64,000 nucleotides of DNA from positions 1 through 64,000 of the forward strand of contig NZ_BAKW01000018.1 of NCBI RefSeq assembly GCF_000614545.1, written 5' to 3'. The notes below the pieces were generated by a model. That model was not told where the DNA came from and made no database searches. It worked only from the letters and a program-made list of their open reading frames with translations. Of this stretch, positions 19,543 to 29,600 are shown in pieces. The first letter of the stretch is position 1. Every line of letters begins with the position of its first letter. The position numbers were made by a program, and so were the translations under genes. This DNA is from Asaia platycodi JCM 25414. GTDB taxonomy: Bacteria > Pseudomonadota > Alphaproteobacteria > Acetobacterales > Acetobacteraceae.

Positions 19543-20394
19543 GAACAGGCTCCCAGAAGACGCGCGTGATGGGCGACGTGATCGCTGATCACACTCTGGA
19601 TGAACCAGTAGGAATGATCGTACCCCTCATGGTAGCGAAGCGTCAGCGGTTGCCCCGCCCGAGCCGCGGCATTCTCGATCAGATCGGGGCGCAACTCCCG
19701 CGCAAGAAACTGGTCGGCCGTACCCTGATCGATGAGAATTTCCTTTGGGTGGCGCCTGCCTGACTCGATCAGCGAAACAGCATCCCAGGCAGCCCAATTC
19801 TCCCGCTTATCGCCAAGATAAGCCCCAAAAGCCTTTTCGCCCCAGGGCACCCCTGCAGGATGCACGATTGGCGCAAGGGCGCTGACCGATTGCCATAGCG
19901 ACGGGTCGCGCAGCCCATGAACGAGTGCGCCGTGCCCCCCCATCGAATGCCCCATGATTCCGAAAGCCGCACCGTCCTGACTGAACTGCTGCCTGATCAG
20001 ACCCGGCAGTTCATTGGAAACGTAGCTCCCCATGCGATAATGCGTCGCCCACGGACGCTGTGTCGCATCCAGATAGAAACCTGCCGCCGTGCCCAGATCA
20101 TAGCTTTCATCCCTCGCCCTCGACGCCCGCCCCGCGTGGCGAGGTGTCAGGCGCGACGAGCATGATGCCGCAGGCGGCAGCATCGGCGATGATCGTCGAT
20201 TTCTGCAAGAACGTCTCGTGGGTGCAGGTCAGACCGGCCAGCAGAAACAGCACAGGCACCTTTTCTCCCCGCAAGGCCTGTGCGGGTTGAAACACCATGA
20301 ACTGCGCATCGAGGCCAAGGCTGGTCGATTTATGGGCCATCGTGCTGACGGCACCGCCATGGCAAAGCTCACGCGAGAGCGTCTCGATACTCAT
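19539..20394 (-). CDS. fghA: S-formylglutathione hydrolase, frameshifted
   Basis: Serine hydrolase that cleaves S-formylglutathione to glutathione and formate, the second step of glutathione-dependent formaldehyde oxidation. N-terminal part: VPVLFLLAGLTCTHETF and VAPDTSPRGAGVEGEG. Then, after a shift near 20110-20113, ESYDLGTAAGFYLDATQRPW, the nucleophile elbow GHSMGGHGAL, catalytic Asp in QGTADQFL and His in YDHSYWF. About 284 residues joined, normal length. The start overlaps the frmA stop by four bases, and the RNase T2 gene follows in the same coupled way. Confidence 0.92.
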
Positions 20395-21512
20395 GCGTCG
20401 AATTCCACGACCGAGCGGATCGATTTGCCCTGACTCATCAGATCGAAACCATGATTGATTTCAGACAGCTTCAGATGCTGCGTGATCAGGGCATCGATAT
20501 TGATGCGCCCTTCCATATACATGTCGACAATCTTGGGCACATCGGTGCGTCCGCGCGCGCCACCGAAAGCCGAGCCGATCCAGCGACGCCCCGTGACAAG
20601 CTGGAAAGGACGTGTACTGATTTCCTGCCCGGCCCCAGCCACGCCGATCACGCAGGAAACACCCCAGCCACGATGGGCGCATTCGAGCGCCTGACGCATG
20701 AGCTTGACGTTGCCGATACATTCGAAAGTGTAATCTGCTCCTCCGCCAGTAAGCTCAACCAGATGCCCGACAAGATCGCCATCGGGGCCTAGATCGGCGG
20801 GGTTGACGAAATGAGTCATGCCGAACTGGCGGGCGATTTCAGCACGCTCAGGGTTGAGATCGACGCCAATAATCTGGCGTGCACCGACCATCTTTGCTCC
20901 CTGGACGACATTCAGGCCAATTCCACCGAGCCCAAAGACGACAACCGTGGAGTCAGCCTCGACCTTGGCCGTGAACAGCACCGCGCCGATGCCTGTCGTG
21001 ACGCCACAGCCAATATAGCAGATCTTGTCCAGCGGCGCGTCGCTGCGCACCTTGGCCAGTGCGATTTCGGGCAAGACAGTAAAATTGGCAAATGTCGAAC
21101 AGCCCATATAATGATGCACGGGCCTGCCACGATACGAAAAGCGCGTGGTGCCGTCGGGCATCAGCCCCTTTCCCTGCGTCGAGCGGATCGAGGTGCAGAG
21201 ATTGGTCTTGCGCGACAGGCATGACGGACAGGAGCGACATTCTGGCGTGTAGAGCGGAATGACATGATCGCCCGGCTTGAGCGACGTGACACCGGCACCG
21301 ACCTCGCGCACGATGCCCGCACCCTCATGGCCCAGAATGGCAGGAAACAGCCCCTCCGGGTCGGCGCCCGACAGGGTGAACTTGTCGGTATGGCAAAGCC
21401 CGGTCGCCTTGATCTCGACCAGCACCTCGCCGTCACGCGGCCCTTCAAGCTGAACGGTGTCGATCTCAAGCGGGCGACCGGCTTCGAGAGCCAGAGCGGC
21501 AATCACATCCAT
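20391..21512 (-). CDS. frmA: S-(hydroxymethyl)glutathione dehydrogenase (class III alcohol dehydrogenase)
   Basis: Zinc enzyme oxidising S-hydroxymethylglutathione with NAD, the first step of formaldehyde detoxification; class III ADHs also reduce S-nitrosoglutathione. Catalytic zinc ligands in GLCHTDKFT, GHEGAG and the later GCGVTTGIGAV region; structural zinc cysteines in ECRSCPSCLSRKTNLC. NAD fold GLGGIGLNVV. Start taken at ATG 21512 (MDVIAALALE); an upstream in-frame ATG at 21545 adds 11 residues without family support. About 373 residues. First gene of frmA-fghA-RNase T2; no frmR-like repressor is nearby. Confidence 0.95.
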   Translation of the reverse strand: MDVIAALALEAGRPLEIDTVQLEGPRDGEVLVEIKATGLCHTDKFTLSGADPEGLFPAILGHEGAGIVREVGAGVTSLKPGDHVIPLYTPECRSCPSCLSRKTNLCTSIRSTQGKGLMPDGTTRFSYRGRPVHHYMGCSTFANFTVLPEIALAKVRSDAPLDKICYIGCGVTTGIGAVLFTAKVEADSTVVVFGLGGIGLNVVQGAKMVGARQIIGVDLNPERAEIARQFGMTHFVNPADLGPDGDLVGHLVELTGGGADYTFECIGNVKLMRQALECAHRGWGVSCVIGVAGAGQEISTRPFQLVTGRRWIGSAFGGARGRTDVPKIVDMYMEGRINIDALITQHLKLSEINHGFDLMSQGKSIRSVVEFDA

Positions 21513-21645
21513 TGACGGGAACTCCAGTGAAAGAAGATGATTCACGATACGTCACAAAACGGTGACAGTTTTAACGAGTTTTATGCCCAGCGTCTTGGGT
21601 AAGATGCCCTGCATACAAAACACGTAGACTGAGGACCGACATACC

Positions 21646-22521
21646 TTGATCGTCGACAAGAATTACGGCCTGTGGATTCTCCTTCGTGAGACCGCCTTAC
21701 CCCTCGGTATCCTCGCCCTGTGGGACCTCGTTGTCGTTATTCTCTACCAGGTATTCCACCAGGAATGGATGGAACAACCCGCCTTGCCGATCTCACTCAT
21801 GGGCTCGGCTTTGGCGCTGTTTCTGGGCGTGCGCAACAACGCCGCCTATGCGCGCTGGTGGGAAGGGCGCTCCCTCTGGGGCCTGATCACGAACAACTCC
21901 CGCTCTTTCGCCCGTGAAGCCGCGACGCTTCTGGGCGGTCGTCCCGATTTGGCAAAAGCCATGGCGGCCTATCCCTATCTGCTGCGCACGGCGCTCTCGA
22001 ACACCGAGCAGGGGCCGGACGCCAAGCGTTTGCTCACGCCGGACATGTACGAGCGGATCATGGCGCGCACCAACAAACCCAATGCGCTGCTCTATGAAAT
22101 CGGCCTGGGCGTGGCCGAAGAAGTAGAGCGCAAGAAAATCGACGGCGCCGTTCATGGCACGATCGATCGCATTCTCTCCGATCTGGCCAATGCTCAGGGC
22201 GGACTGGAGCGCATCAAGAACACCCCTCTGCCGGTGCAATATTCCGTCCTGCCCCTGCTTGTGGTGCATGTGTTCTGCATCGTTCTGCCGTTTTCGGCGG
22301 TGCAGACGCTGGGCTGGATCACCCCGCTCGGTTCGAGCCTCGTGGGCTTCCTATTCCAGGCACTCGACAAGAGCGGCCGCGATCTGCAGGAGCCTTTTGT
22401 GCCCAGCCGTCATGCCCTTCCGATGCTGACCATGGCCCGTACGATCGAGATCGACCTGCTTCAGCCAATCGGTGAGCCTGTCGGCGGCCCGATCCCGCCG
22501 CAGGGTGGCGTGCAGCCCTGA
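21646..22521 (+). CDS. Bestrophin-like (RFP-TM/UPF0187) channel protein
   Basis: Predicted inner-membrane anion channel homologous to bestrophins. An intact 291-residue protein with hydrophobic segments near residues 15-35, 45-62, 205-225 and 228-245. Family signatures are LFLGVRNNAAYARWWEGRSLWG near residue 60 and PLPVQYSVLPLL before the third segment. The TTG start at 21646 has GAGGA at good distance. Bacterial homologues often act as cation or anion channels; the ion is not predictable here. It precedes carD. Confidence 0.88.
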   Translation: MIVDKNYGLWILLRETALPLGILALWDLVVVILYQVFHQEWMEQPALPISLMGSALALFLGVRNNAAYARWWEGRSLWGLITNNSRSFAREAATLLGGRPDLAKAMAAYPYLLRTALSNTEQGPDAKRLLTPDMYERIMARTNKPNALLYEIGLGVAEEVERKKIDGAVHGTIDRILSDLANAQGGLERIKNTPLPVQYSVLPLLVVHVFCIVLPFSAVQTLGWITPLGSSLVGFLFQALDKSGRDLQEPFVPSRHALPMLTMARTIEIDLLQPIGEPVGGPIPPQGGVQP

Positions 22522-22567
22522 TGAGACCACGAGACAAGCTGAGGAATTTCTGATACAAGCTATTGTT

Positions 22568-23158
22568 ATGAGCACGTTCAAAACTCCTCCCAAGGGCGGC
22601 ATGACAGACGCTATGGCGCGCACCGCCGCTGCGCTGACCGCAACTCAGGCTGACTCTCATGGCGGAGATGATGATCCCTTTCAGGAAGGGGATTCCATCG
22701 TCTACGCCGCGCATGGTGTAGGCCGCGTGGACCGCATCGGCATCGATGAGATCGCGGGAACGAAGCTGGAAATCATCCAGATCTCTTTCCCCGGCAATCA
22801 GATGACGCTGCGTATTCCGCTCTCGAAGGCCCGCAAATCGGGCCTGCGCAAGATCGTCACGCGCGATATCGTTGAAAAGGCGATGTCGATCATCAAAGGC
22901 AAGCCCCATGTCAGCAAAGGCATGTGGGCCCGTCGTGCGGTGGCTTATCAGGAAAAGATCAACTCCGGCGATCTGATCCAGATTGCCGAAGTGCTGCGCG
23001 ACCTGCGTCGCAACGTCGACAGTCTCGATGGCAGCTTCAGCGAGCGCAAACTCTTCGAAGCCGCTCAGGAACGCTTCGTGAGCGAAGTGGCCGTTCTTGA
23101 AAACAAGGACCCCACAGCCGTTCTCCAGGCCCTGACCGAGACCATGAAGGCCGCCTGA
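22568..23158 (+). CDS. carD: CarD family transcriptional regulator
   Basis: RNA-polymerase-binding regulator that stabilises open promoter complexes. The N-terminal Tudor-like RNAP-interaction domain is at about residues 38-95 (GDSIVYAAHGVGRVDRI, KLEIIQISFPGNQMTLRIPL). The C-terminal helical DNA-binding domain includes WARRAVAYQEKINSGDL, EVLRDLRR and LSERKLFE-like segments. About 196 residues with a polar N-terminal extension. The start at ATG 22568 is chosen because an upstream in-frame start overlaps the bestrophin gene. A clear terminator follows at 23210. Confidence 0.93.
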   Translation: MSTFKTPPKGGMTDAMARTAAALTATQADSHGGDDDPFQEGDSIVYAAHGVGRVDRIGIDEIAGTKLEIIQISFPGNQMTLRIPLSKARKSGLRKIVTRDIVEKAMSIIKGKPHVSKGMWARRAVAYQEKINSGDLIQIAEVLRDLRRNVDSLDGSFSERKLFEAAQERFVSEVAVLENKDPTAVLQALTETMKAA

Positions 23159-23209
23159 TCCATCAGGCATCCTTTTTCGTTCACCGGCGTTTCATGACCG
23201 ATCTGATCT

Positions 23210-23233
23210 GACAGCCCCTCACGGGCTGTCGTT
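23210..23233 (+). terminator. Terminator after carD
   Basis: GACAGCCC, loop CTCAC, GGGCTGTC, then GTTTCC. The 8-bp perfect stem with a short T-run lies about 50 bases past the carD stop and before the SDR ribosome binding site. Confidence 0.65.
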
Positions 23234-23257
23234 TCCCTCGGAAAAGGAGAGCGCCGC

Positions 23258-24056
23258 GTGACGGAAAACACGACCAAACGGTTTGCGAACAAGAAGATTC
23301 TCATTACCGGAGCCTCACAGGGCATCGGCGAGGACGCCGCCCTGCATTTCGCCCGCGAGGGCCCAGGTGGCCATCAACGCGCGCAAGGCCGAAAAACTTC
23401 GCCCCCTTCTCGAGCGTCTCCCTAAGCCCGTCAGCGGTGAGCATCTCATTGTTGCCGGTGATATGTCGGTCGAAGAAGATGTCGATCGCGTAGTCAAGGA
23501 AACGATCGAGGGTTTCGGTGGCCTCGACGTCCTGATCTGCAATGCAGGCATGCAGATCGAATGCCCCTCCGAAGATATCGCGCTGAAGGATTTCAACGCG
23601 GTCATGGCCGTGAACGTTACGGGTGTAGTGCTCTGCGCGCGCGCTGCGCTCAAATACTGGCGGTCAAACGATCAGAAGGGCAACATACTCGTCAACAGTT
23701 CGGTCCATCAGCAGATACCGAAGCCGCATTATCTTGGCTATTCCGCCAGCAAGGGCGCAGTCGGCAATATCGTGCGCACCCTGGCGCTTGAATATGCCCG
23801 GTATGATATCCGTGTGAACGCGGTTGCACCCGGTGCCATCGTGACGCCCATCAATGATGCCTGGACCAAGGACCCGGAGAAATACGAAGCGACGGCAAAG
23901 CACATCCCGATGCGTCGTCCGGGCGAGTGTCGCGAAATCTCCGACGCAATGGCCTTTCTCGCTTCGGAGGAATCGAGTTATATTACGGGACAGACCCTGT
24001 TCATCGATGGCGGCCTCACGCTTTATGCCGATTTCGAGCAGAACTGGTCTTCCTGA
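23258..24056 (+). CDS. SDR family glucose 1-dehydrogenase-like oxidoreductase, frameshifted
   Basis: NAD(P)-dependent short-chain dehydrogenase. GTG 23258 follows AAAGGAGA and reads into ILITGASQGIGEDAAL, the cofactor motif. Near 23359-23361 two bases seem lost from a G-run, and the frame resumes AQVAINARKAEKL. NAG motif in ICNAGMQ, catalytic Ser-Tyr-Lys in NSSVHQQ and YLGYSASKGAVGN, then RVNAVAPGAIVTP. The C-terminus GGLTLYADF resembles cytosolic glucose 1-dehydrogenases. About 266 residues. Glucose as substrate is inferred from similarity only. Confidence 0.85.
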
Positions 24057-24076
24057 ACCGTCCGAGACCCGCGCCT

Positions 24077-24439
24077 ATGTCCACCTCGCCCACCGTCCTC
24101 GTCGTCGAGGATGATTTTCTGATCAGAACATGCCTGATCGAATTTCTCGAAGACAGCGATGTGTCGGTTCTGGAAGCCGAGAATTGTGCGACGGCGCGGG
24201 GTTTTATCCAGAGCGATATGGTGCTCGATCTCCTCATCATGGATATCTCGCTTCCCGATGGAAGCGGCGCCGATCTGGGCAGGGAAAGTCGGCAGATCCG
24301 CCCCGATCTGCCGATTATCTACACCACCGGCCACGGCATGACGCTGGATGCCCTATCCCCGATAGACAGGGTCATGACAAAACCCTATCAGCTCGACGCC
24401 ATTCTCACCGTCGTCCACGAGCTGGCGCCTTCAAACTAG
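24077..24439 (+). CDS. Stand-alone response-regulator receiver protein
   Basis: A 120-residue single-domain CheY-like protein without an output domain. Acidic pocket VVEDD near residue 12, phosphoacceptor Asp in LIMDISLPDGSG near residue 56, conserved Thr in IYTTGHG and the Lys-Pro pair in MTKPYQ. It probably relays phosphate or binds a partner. No histidine kinase is encoded in the window. ATG 24077 lies 20 bases after the SDR stop, and the TPR gene starts 3 bases after its own stop. Confidence 0.88.
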   Translation: MSTSPTVLVVEDDFLIRTCLIEFLEDSDVSVLEAENCATARGFIQSDMVLDLLIMDISLPDGSGADLGRESRQIRPDLPIIYTTGHGMTLDALSPIDRVMTKPYQLDAILTVVHELAPSN

Positions 24440-24442
24440 GCC

Positions 24443-25924
24443 ATGGGCGAAACCCAGCAGGCGACGCAAGCCACTCTTCAAGAAGCCTTTCTGTCTGGCG
24501 ACACAGAGGGCTGCCTCATGATGGCGAGAACACTCGCTACGATCTCCGGCATAGGGCTGCATCCTCTCGAGGCGCTCCTTCCCGTTGCAGAAACTCACGA
24601 TCGCCGTTCCGAGCTTCTGGATCTGACTAGCCGCCTCGCGGAGACCGCGCCTCAGGATTGTCGCCTGCTTGAACTCGGTGCCACGCTTCTCATGCAACTG
24701 GGCAGTCTTGATGAGGCTGAAGCCCGCCTCAGAGAGGCGTTGCAGAGGCGACCGGGTCATCTGCCCGCCCTGAGCGTACTGTCCTGCACCCTCGCCCAGG
24801 CCGGCCGCTTTACCGATGCCCGCGAAGTGCTGCGACAGATGCAGGCACTCGACCCTCAAGACCCGGCTGCTCTGTCGAATATCGCCTATATCACCGCTGC
24901 CAATGGCGAGCTTCATGAGGCCATCAATCTTTACCGTCAGGCCATACAGATCAAGCCCGACCACCCGCAGATGCGCCTCAACTATTCCATCGCCCTGCTC
25001 AAGGCCGGCTATTTTCAGCAAGGTTGGTCCGAGCATGAGTGGCGCTTTCGTCTGCCCGGTCATACCAGCCTGCCCATGGACAGGCTTCTGCCGAACATCA
25101 CGGACAGGCTCGACCTGCGCGGCAAACATGTTCTGGTGACGCAGGAAGAGGGATATGGCGATACCTTCATGTATCTCCGCTACCTTCCCTTGTTGTCTCA
25201 AAAAGGAGCCATCATTCGTGTCTGGGGCGCCGATATCATGGCCGATCTCTGCGCCCGCGTTCAGGGCGTTGACAGCGTGCAGTTCGGCGGCACGACGCCT
25301 CATTACGATTATCACTGCCCGTTCATCAGCCTGCCGAGGGCCTTCGCCGCCTCGCCCGACCCGTTTGGTGTCAGCCCGCCTTATATCAAGGCCGACCCGG
25401 CAAAGTCGGCCCGTTTCGCGACCCGACTGCGGGATGACCGTTACCTGCGCGTGGGTCTGGTCTGGTCGGGTGCGCCGAGGCGCGACCAGACCGAACCGTT
25501 CATGCTCGACCAGCGCCGGTCGATGGCACTCGAAACACTCCGCCCGCTGTTCGATCTGCCGGACACACGTTTTTACAGTCTGCAAAAAGGCGCCGCCGCA
25601 ACCCAGCTTGAGGGAGGGGCGACCCCGATCATCGATCTGATGCCCGAGTGCCAGACCATGGATGATACGGCGGCCCTGATCGACAATCTGGATATTGTCG
25701 TCTCCGTCGATACATCGGTGGTGCATCTTGCAGGCGCCATGAACAAGCCTGTTCTGCTGATGGACAGGATCAACCCCTGCTGGCGCTGGATGACGAACCG
25801 GGAAGACAGTCCCTGGTATCCTTCACTGCGCATTCTGCGCCAAACACACGCATGGGACTGGAGCGACGTCGTCTCTTCCGTGCGTAGCCTCCTCAACGAC
25901 GAAGCGGAGCGAAAGAAATCATGA
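24443..25924 (+). CDS. TPR-repeat protein with GT9/GT41-like glycosyltransferase domain
   Basis: An intact 493-residue protein. Tetratricopeptide repeats fill about residues 50-205 (LEEA..-type helices such as DEAEARLREALQRRPGHLPAL, AINLYRQAIQIKP). A Rossmann-type transferase domain follows (about 225-480): VTQEEGYGDTFMYLRYLP, VGLVWSGAP, YSLQKG, DTAALIDNLDIVVSVDTSVVHLAGA, and a terminal WRWM, SPWYPSLRILRQ. This architecture is common in alphaproteobacteria and related to heptosyltransferases and O-GlcNAc transferase; donor and acceptor are unknown. Its stop overlaps the next gene (ATGA). Confidence 0.85.
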   Translation: MGETQQATQATLQEAFLSGDTEGCLMMARTLATISGIGLHPLEALLPVAETHDRRSELLDLTSRLAETAPQDCRLLELGATLLMQLGSLDEAEARLREALQRRPGHLPALSVLSCTLAQAGRFTDAREVLRQMQALDPQDPAALSNIAYITAANGELHEAINLYRQAIQIKPDHPQMRLNYSIALLKAGYFQQGWSEHEWRFRLPGHTSLPMDRLLPNITDRLDLRGKHVLVTQEEGYGDTFMYLRYLPLLSQKGAIIRVWGADIMADLCARVQGVDSVQFGGTTPHYDYHCPFISLPRAFAASPDPFGVSPPYIKADPAKSARFATRLRDDRYLRVGLVWSGAPRRDQTEPFMLDQRRSMALETLRPLFDLPDTRFYSLQKGAAATQLEGGATPIIDLMPECQTMDDTAALIDNLDIVVSVDTSVVHLAGAMNKPVLLMDRINPCWRWMTNREDSPWYPSLRILRQTHAWDWSDVVSSVRSLLNDEAERKKS

Positions 25925-26549
25925 CGTCCAGCTATCAGCCGCAAGACAGCGGCTGGATGCGCTTCTCTCCCGCCCGGAGCGGATCATTCTCGGTCTCGTC
26001 GGTGCGCCGGGTGGCGGCAAATCGACGCTCGCAGCGCGGCTTGCCGCTGAGTATGCCGAGCAAGCCATCGTCGTACCGATGGACGGCTTTCATCTCGCCA
26101 ATCGCGAGCTCACACGTCTCGACCGTGCCGGGCGCAAGGGCGCCCCTGATACGTTTGACGCAGACGGCTTCACGTCGCTGCTCCACCGTATCCGGCATCA
26201 GGGATCTGAAATCGTCTATGCACCGCTCTTTGCCCGTGAGATCGAAGAACCTATCGCCGGGGCCATACCGGTGCTGCCCGACCGCAAACTGGTGATTGTC
26301 GAGGGAAATTATCTTCTTTGCGACGGCGCCTGGTCGGGCGTACGCAATTATCTGGATGAAAGCTGGTTTGTGGCCACCGATGAGGTGCTGCGCAACCAGT
26401 GGCTCGAGGCACGCCACGTGCATTTTGGCCGCACACCCGAAGAAGCGCGCCACTGGATTGCCGTGACCGACGCCCCCAACGCACGAATTATCCTGCAGAC
26501 ACGAGACAAGGCAGACTGGCAATATGTGCCCGACATCGACGCAGCCTGA
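25921..26549 (+). CDS. P-loop nucleoside/sugar kinase family protein, frameshifted
   Basis: Member of the phosphoribulokinase/uridine-kinase superfamily. After a short N-terminus in one frame, a missing base near 25939-25941 moves the reading to ARQRLDALLSRPERIILGLVGAPGGGKSTLA with Walker A GAPGGGKST. Then VPMDGFHLAN (catalytic Asp), KGAPDTFDADGF, YAPLFAREIEEP, VIVEGNYLL and a lid region WLEARHVHFGRTPEEA. About 209 residues. Substrate (fructose, uridine or pantothenate-like) is not predictable. Coupled by a 4-base overlap to the TPR gene and ended by a strong terminator. Confidence 0.82.
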
Positions 26550-26574
26550 CTCTTCGACCATCGAAAGCTGACAA

Positions 26575-26599
26575 AAAAGGGGGCCTTGTGCCCCCTTTT
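26575..26599. terminator. Bidirectional terminator between the P-loop kinase gene and tamB
   Basis: AAAAGGGGGC, loop CTTGT, GCCCCCTTTT. The stem is flanked by A-runs on one side and T-runs on the other, so it works as an intrinsic terminator for both converging genes. Confidence 0.92.
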
Positions 26600-26609
26600 C
26601 CTTTCTTCT

Positions 26610-29600
26610 TCAGTAATCGAAGCCGTAACTCAGACCGACGCTCGACCCCGGGTCGTTCTCCGGCGTGGTGAAGCCGGTCACCTGCCCTCCCGTACCGACG
26701 GTCGTGTTGAGCTTCAGGCGCCTGGTCAGATCGACCTGCACCTGGGCCTGCGTGCCCGAGCCGCCTGTCGCCTGTTTGGCGCCCACATATACGCCTTTCA
26801 TCACGTATTTGCCGGCTTCGAGACTGGCGCCCCCATTATTGACGCCGCTTCCGCCACCAACCGCGAGACGGTCGAGGCCGAGAAGGCCGCGTACCTTGTT
26901 GAGCGGGTCGAAACTCGACCCACCCGTAATCTGGGCGACCGCGGCGGCGAGGCTGGCAAGCTGTGTCGGTGAGAGCGAGGCAGTCGAACTGCCGAATAGC
27001 AGCATGGACAGGACCTGATCGCGCGGCAGCGAGGGCTGCGACGTGAAATCGATCTTCGGCGCGCTGGCATAGCCCCCGACAACGAGGCTCGCGAGCGTAC
27101 CCTGCACATTGCGATCGGCTCGGAAATCTAGCGACGGATCGAGTTTGTGATCGACGCCAGAACCATCGAAAGCGACGCGCCCCTTGGTGAAATTCAGATT
27201 GACCCCGGCAAGGTTGAAGAAGCCGCGCTTGAGATCGAAGCCCCCTGAAATATCGGGCGCCGTGCTGAGTCCACCGATATGCAGCTTGCCCGACATCTCG
27301 GCATCGAGCCCATGACCCCGCACGAAGAACTCGCCTGGCGAGACCACACCGATATCGAGCCCTATCACGAGCGAACTCGCACTGGCTTCGCGCTTTTCGC
27401 CCGGTCTGATGACCGTCAGTTGCGGTACCGAAGCCGGCATCGAACTTGGAATATTCACCACGACCGAAGGCAAACGAATTGTGCCATCGACATCAAGGCG
27501 ACTGGAAAGCTGCCCATGCGCGCGCAGATCCGTGTCGATCACGGCGGTCAGCAGATCGCTCGTGATCGGCTGCGCCTTACGTGCGACGATCCTGATATCG
27601 AGCGGCAGGCCGGGACGCAGAAATCCGACCGATCCACTTACCGCGATCGTTCCCTTGCCGGCATGGGCCAGGACATTCTGCAAGGTCAGGCTGTCATCAC
27701 TGGCCAGAATGATGCCGTTGATATCTGTCAGCCTCACCCCTTGACCGTAATGGGCGAAATTGATCGCCTCGAGCGTGACGCGCCCGGTCGCCTTGGGCGC
27801 GGTGGGCACGCCATTAAGAGCAAGATCGATTGCCGTCTTGCCACTCAGCGCCATCCCTTGCGCGCCAAGGACAGCATTAGCCACTGAAAGATCGAGAGCG
27901 CCATTGACGCGCAATCCGATACTGCCGGTTGCAGAAAGCGGCACTGCGCCATTGGCGTGCAAGGTGATCTTGCTCCCGGCGTCGGCCTGAGCGGTCAACT
28001 GGGCCGTCTGCCCCGACAAAAGCGCGTTCGCCTGAAGTGAGAAGGGCGGCAGCGACTCACCCGGCCCGCTCCTCAGCTTGAACCCGCGCAGATTGACTGA
28101 AACCGATCCCCCCGGACGAGCGATTTCTCCCGTCAGATCGGCCTGAGCGGAGAGAACCCCAATCGCGTCGAAACCGGAAACGAAAGGACGCGCGAGCGCA
28201 GGCGTCACCTGAGCGACCCGCAGATGAAGATTGAGCCTGGGTTTGATCGTCCCTGCCAGATCGAGCGTGGCAGGCGAAACACCCTGCGGTGCAATCGCGA
28301 GCTGGAGACGATCGACGCCTGTTACCTCGCCAAAATCGATCTTGCTTGCGCCACCGAGGCGTATGGTCTCGCCCTTGACCAATGCAGAAAACCGATTGAG
28401 CCGGAGAGTTTTTCCGCCCAGATCCAGCAGGAGCGCCGTATCGATAGACGCCGGAGCCGCCATGACATTCTGAAAGGCGCCGCTGAGTGACAGAGACAAC
28501 GCATCGAGCGAGCCCTGAGCCGAGAGTTTCGCAGCACCCTTGATGTTCTGCGCGTCGATGCCAGTGAGCGCAAGTTTGAGATTGAAATTCGGCTTGTCGA
28601 CCGGATTATTCACCGTGCCCGTCAAATCGATCGCCCCGAGACGAGCCTCGGGCGCATTGACACCGCCCTTGAGCGACAGGCTGACGACAGGAGCACCGTG
28701 TCCGATGCCTCGCTCGTGTGCACATCGAGCACGAGCTTCCCGCCGAGGCGATGACCCGCAAGGGCGCTGAAATCGTTCAGATCTCCCGCCGTAATCGCCA
28801 TAGTCCCCAAAGGCACGCGTGCAGAGGGCGGCAGCGCGAGATGCGCCTTTCCAGTCAGGCTTGCCCAGTCGAGCGTGTTAAGAACAAACTCGGCCGAGCC
28901 ATCACCATGACGGGCAAAAGCGGCATCGAGCGCGAGTTTACGCCCATCGAGCTTGCCATCGGCGCGCAACGTGCCTTCCGGCGTGGTGGGCAGATGTAGC
29001 AGGTTCAGATCGAGTGTCAGGGGGCCGGCAGGGACCTCGCTCGCACCAATCTCACCCTTGATCTGCGTTCTCGCCGCCAGATCCTGAAATGGGCCTTCGG
29101 CATGGGCAGACAAAGCGAGATGCCCATGAAGCTGCGGCGCCGCAGCTTTGAGATCGGGGAGCGCCAGAACGAGATCGCTCACCAGAGAGGGCGTTTTTCC
29201 CAGAGAAATCGAGCTTCGTCATGGAGATGCAGCGCCCGCCCGTCGATGGTCAGATCGCCGATCCGCACAACGCGCCCCTCCTTGCCTTCGGGAGACGCCG
29301 TGGCATCTAGCGCAATCCTGGCATCGTCACCGATGAGGGATACGGTCTGCTTCAGGCCGCCAGTAATCGAGAGGCGATCGAGCAGCTTGACCCGCGACTC
29401 TCCTTTGGGCCGATAGGTGAAATCGGCATGGGTCACGTTGTGACCTGCAAGCGCGATCTTGCCGATAGCGGCCAGCGGCTTGAGATCGGGCAACACAAGA
29501 TCAAGCGCGCCGCTTATCTCCGGCTTGAGACTGGCTGAGGCTCCGAGCTGGAACAGATCATGCGTGACAGTCAGCGTAACGGGTTGCCCCTCGGCATTCG

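Noticed and set aside
24431..25726. 431-codon antisense open frame opposite the TPR glycosyltransferase gene
   Set aside because: Shadow of a high-GC coding frame; no domain or ribosome binding site, and the sense gene is clear.
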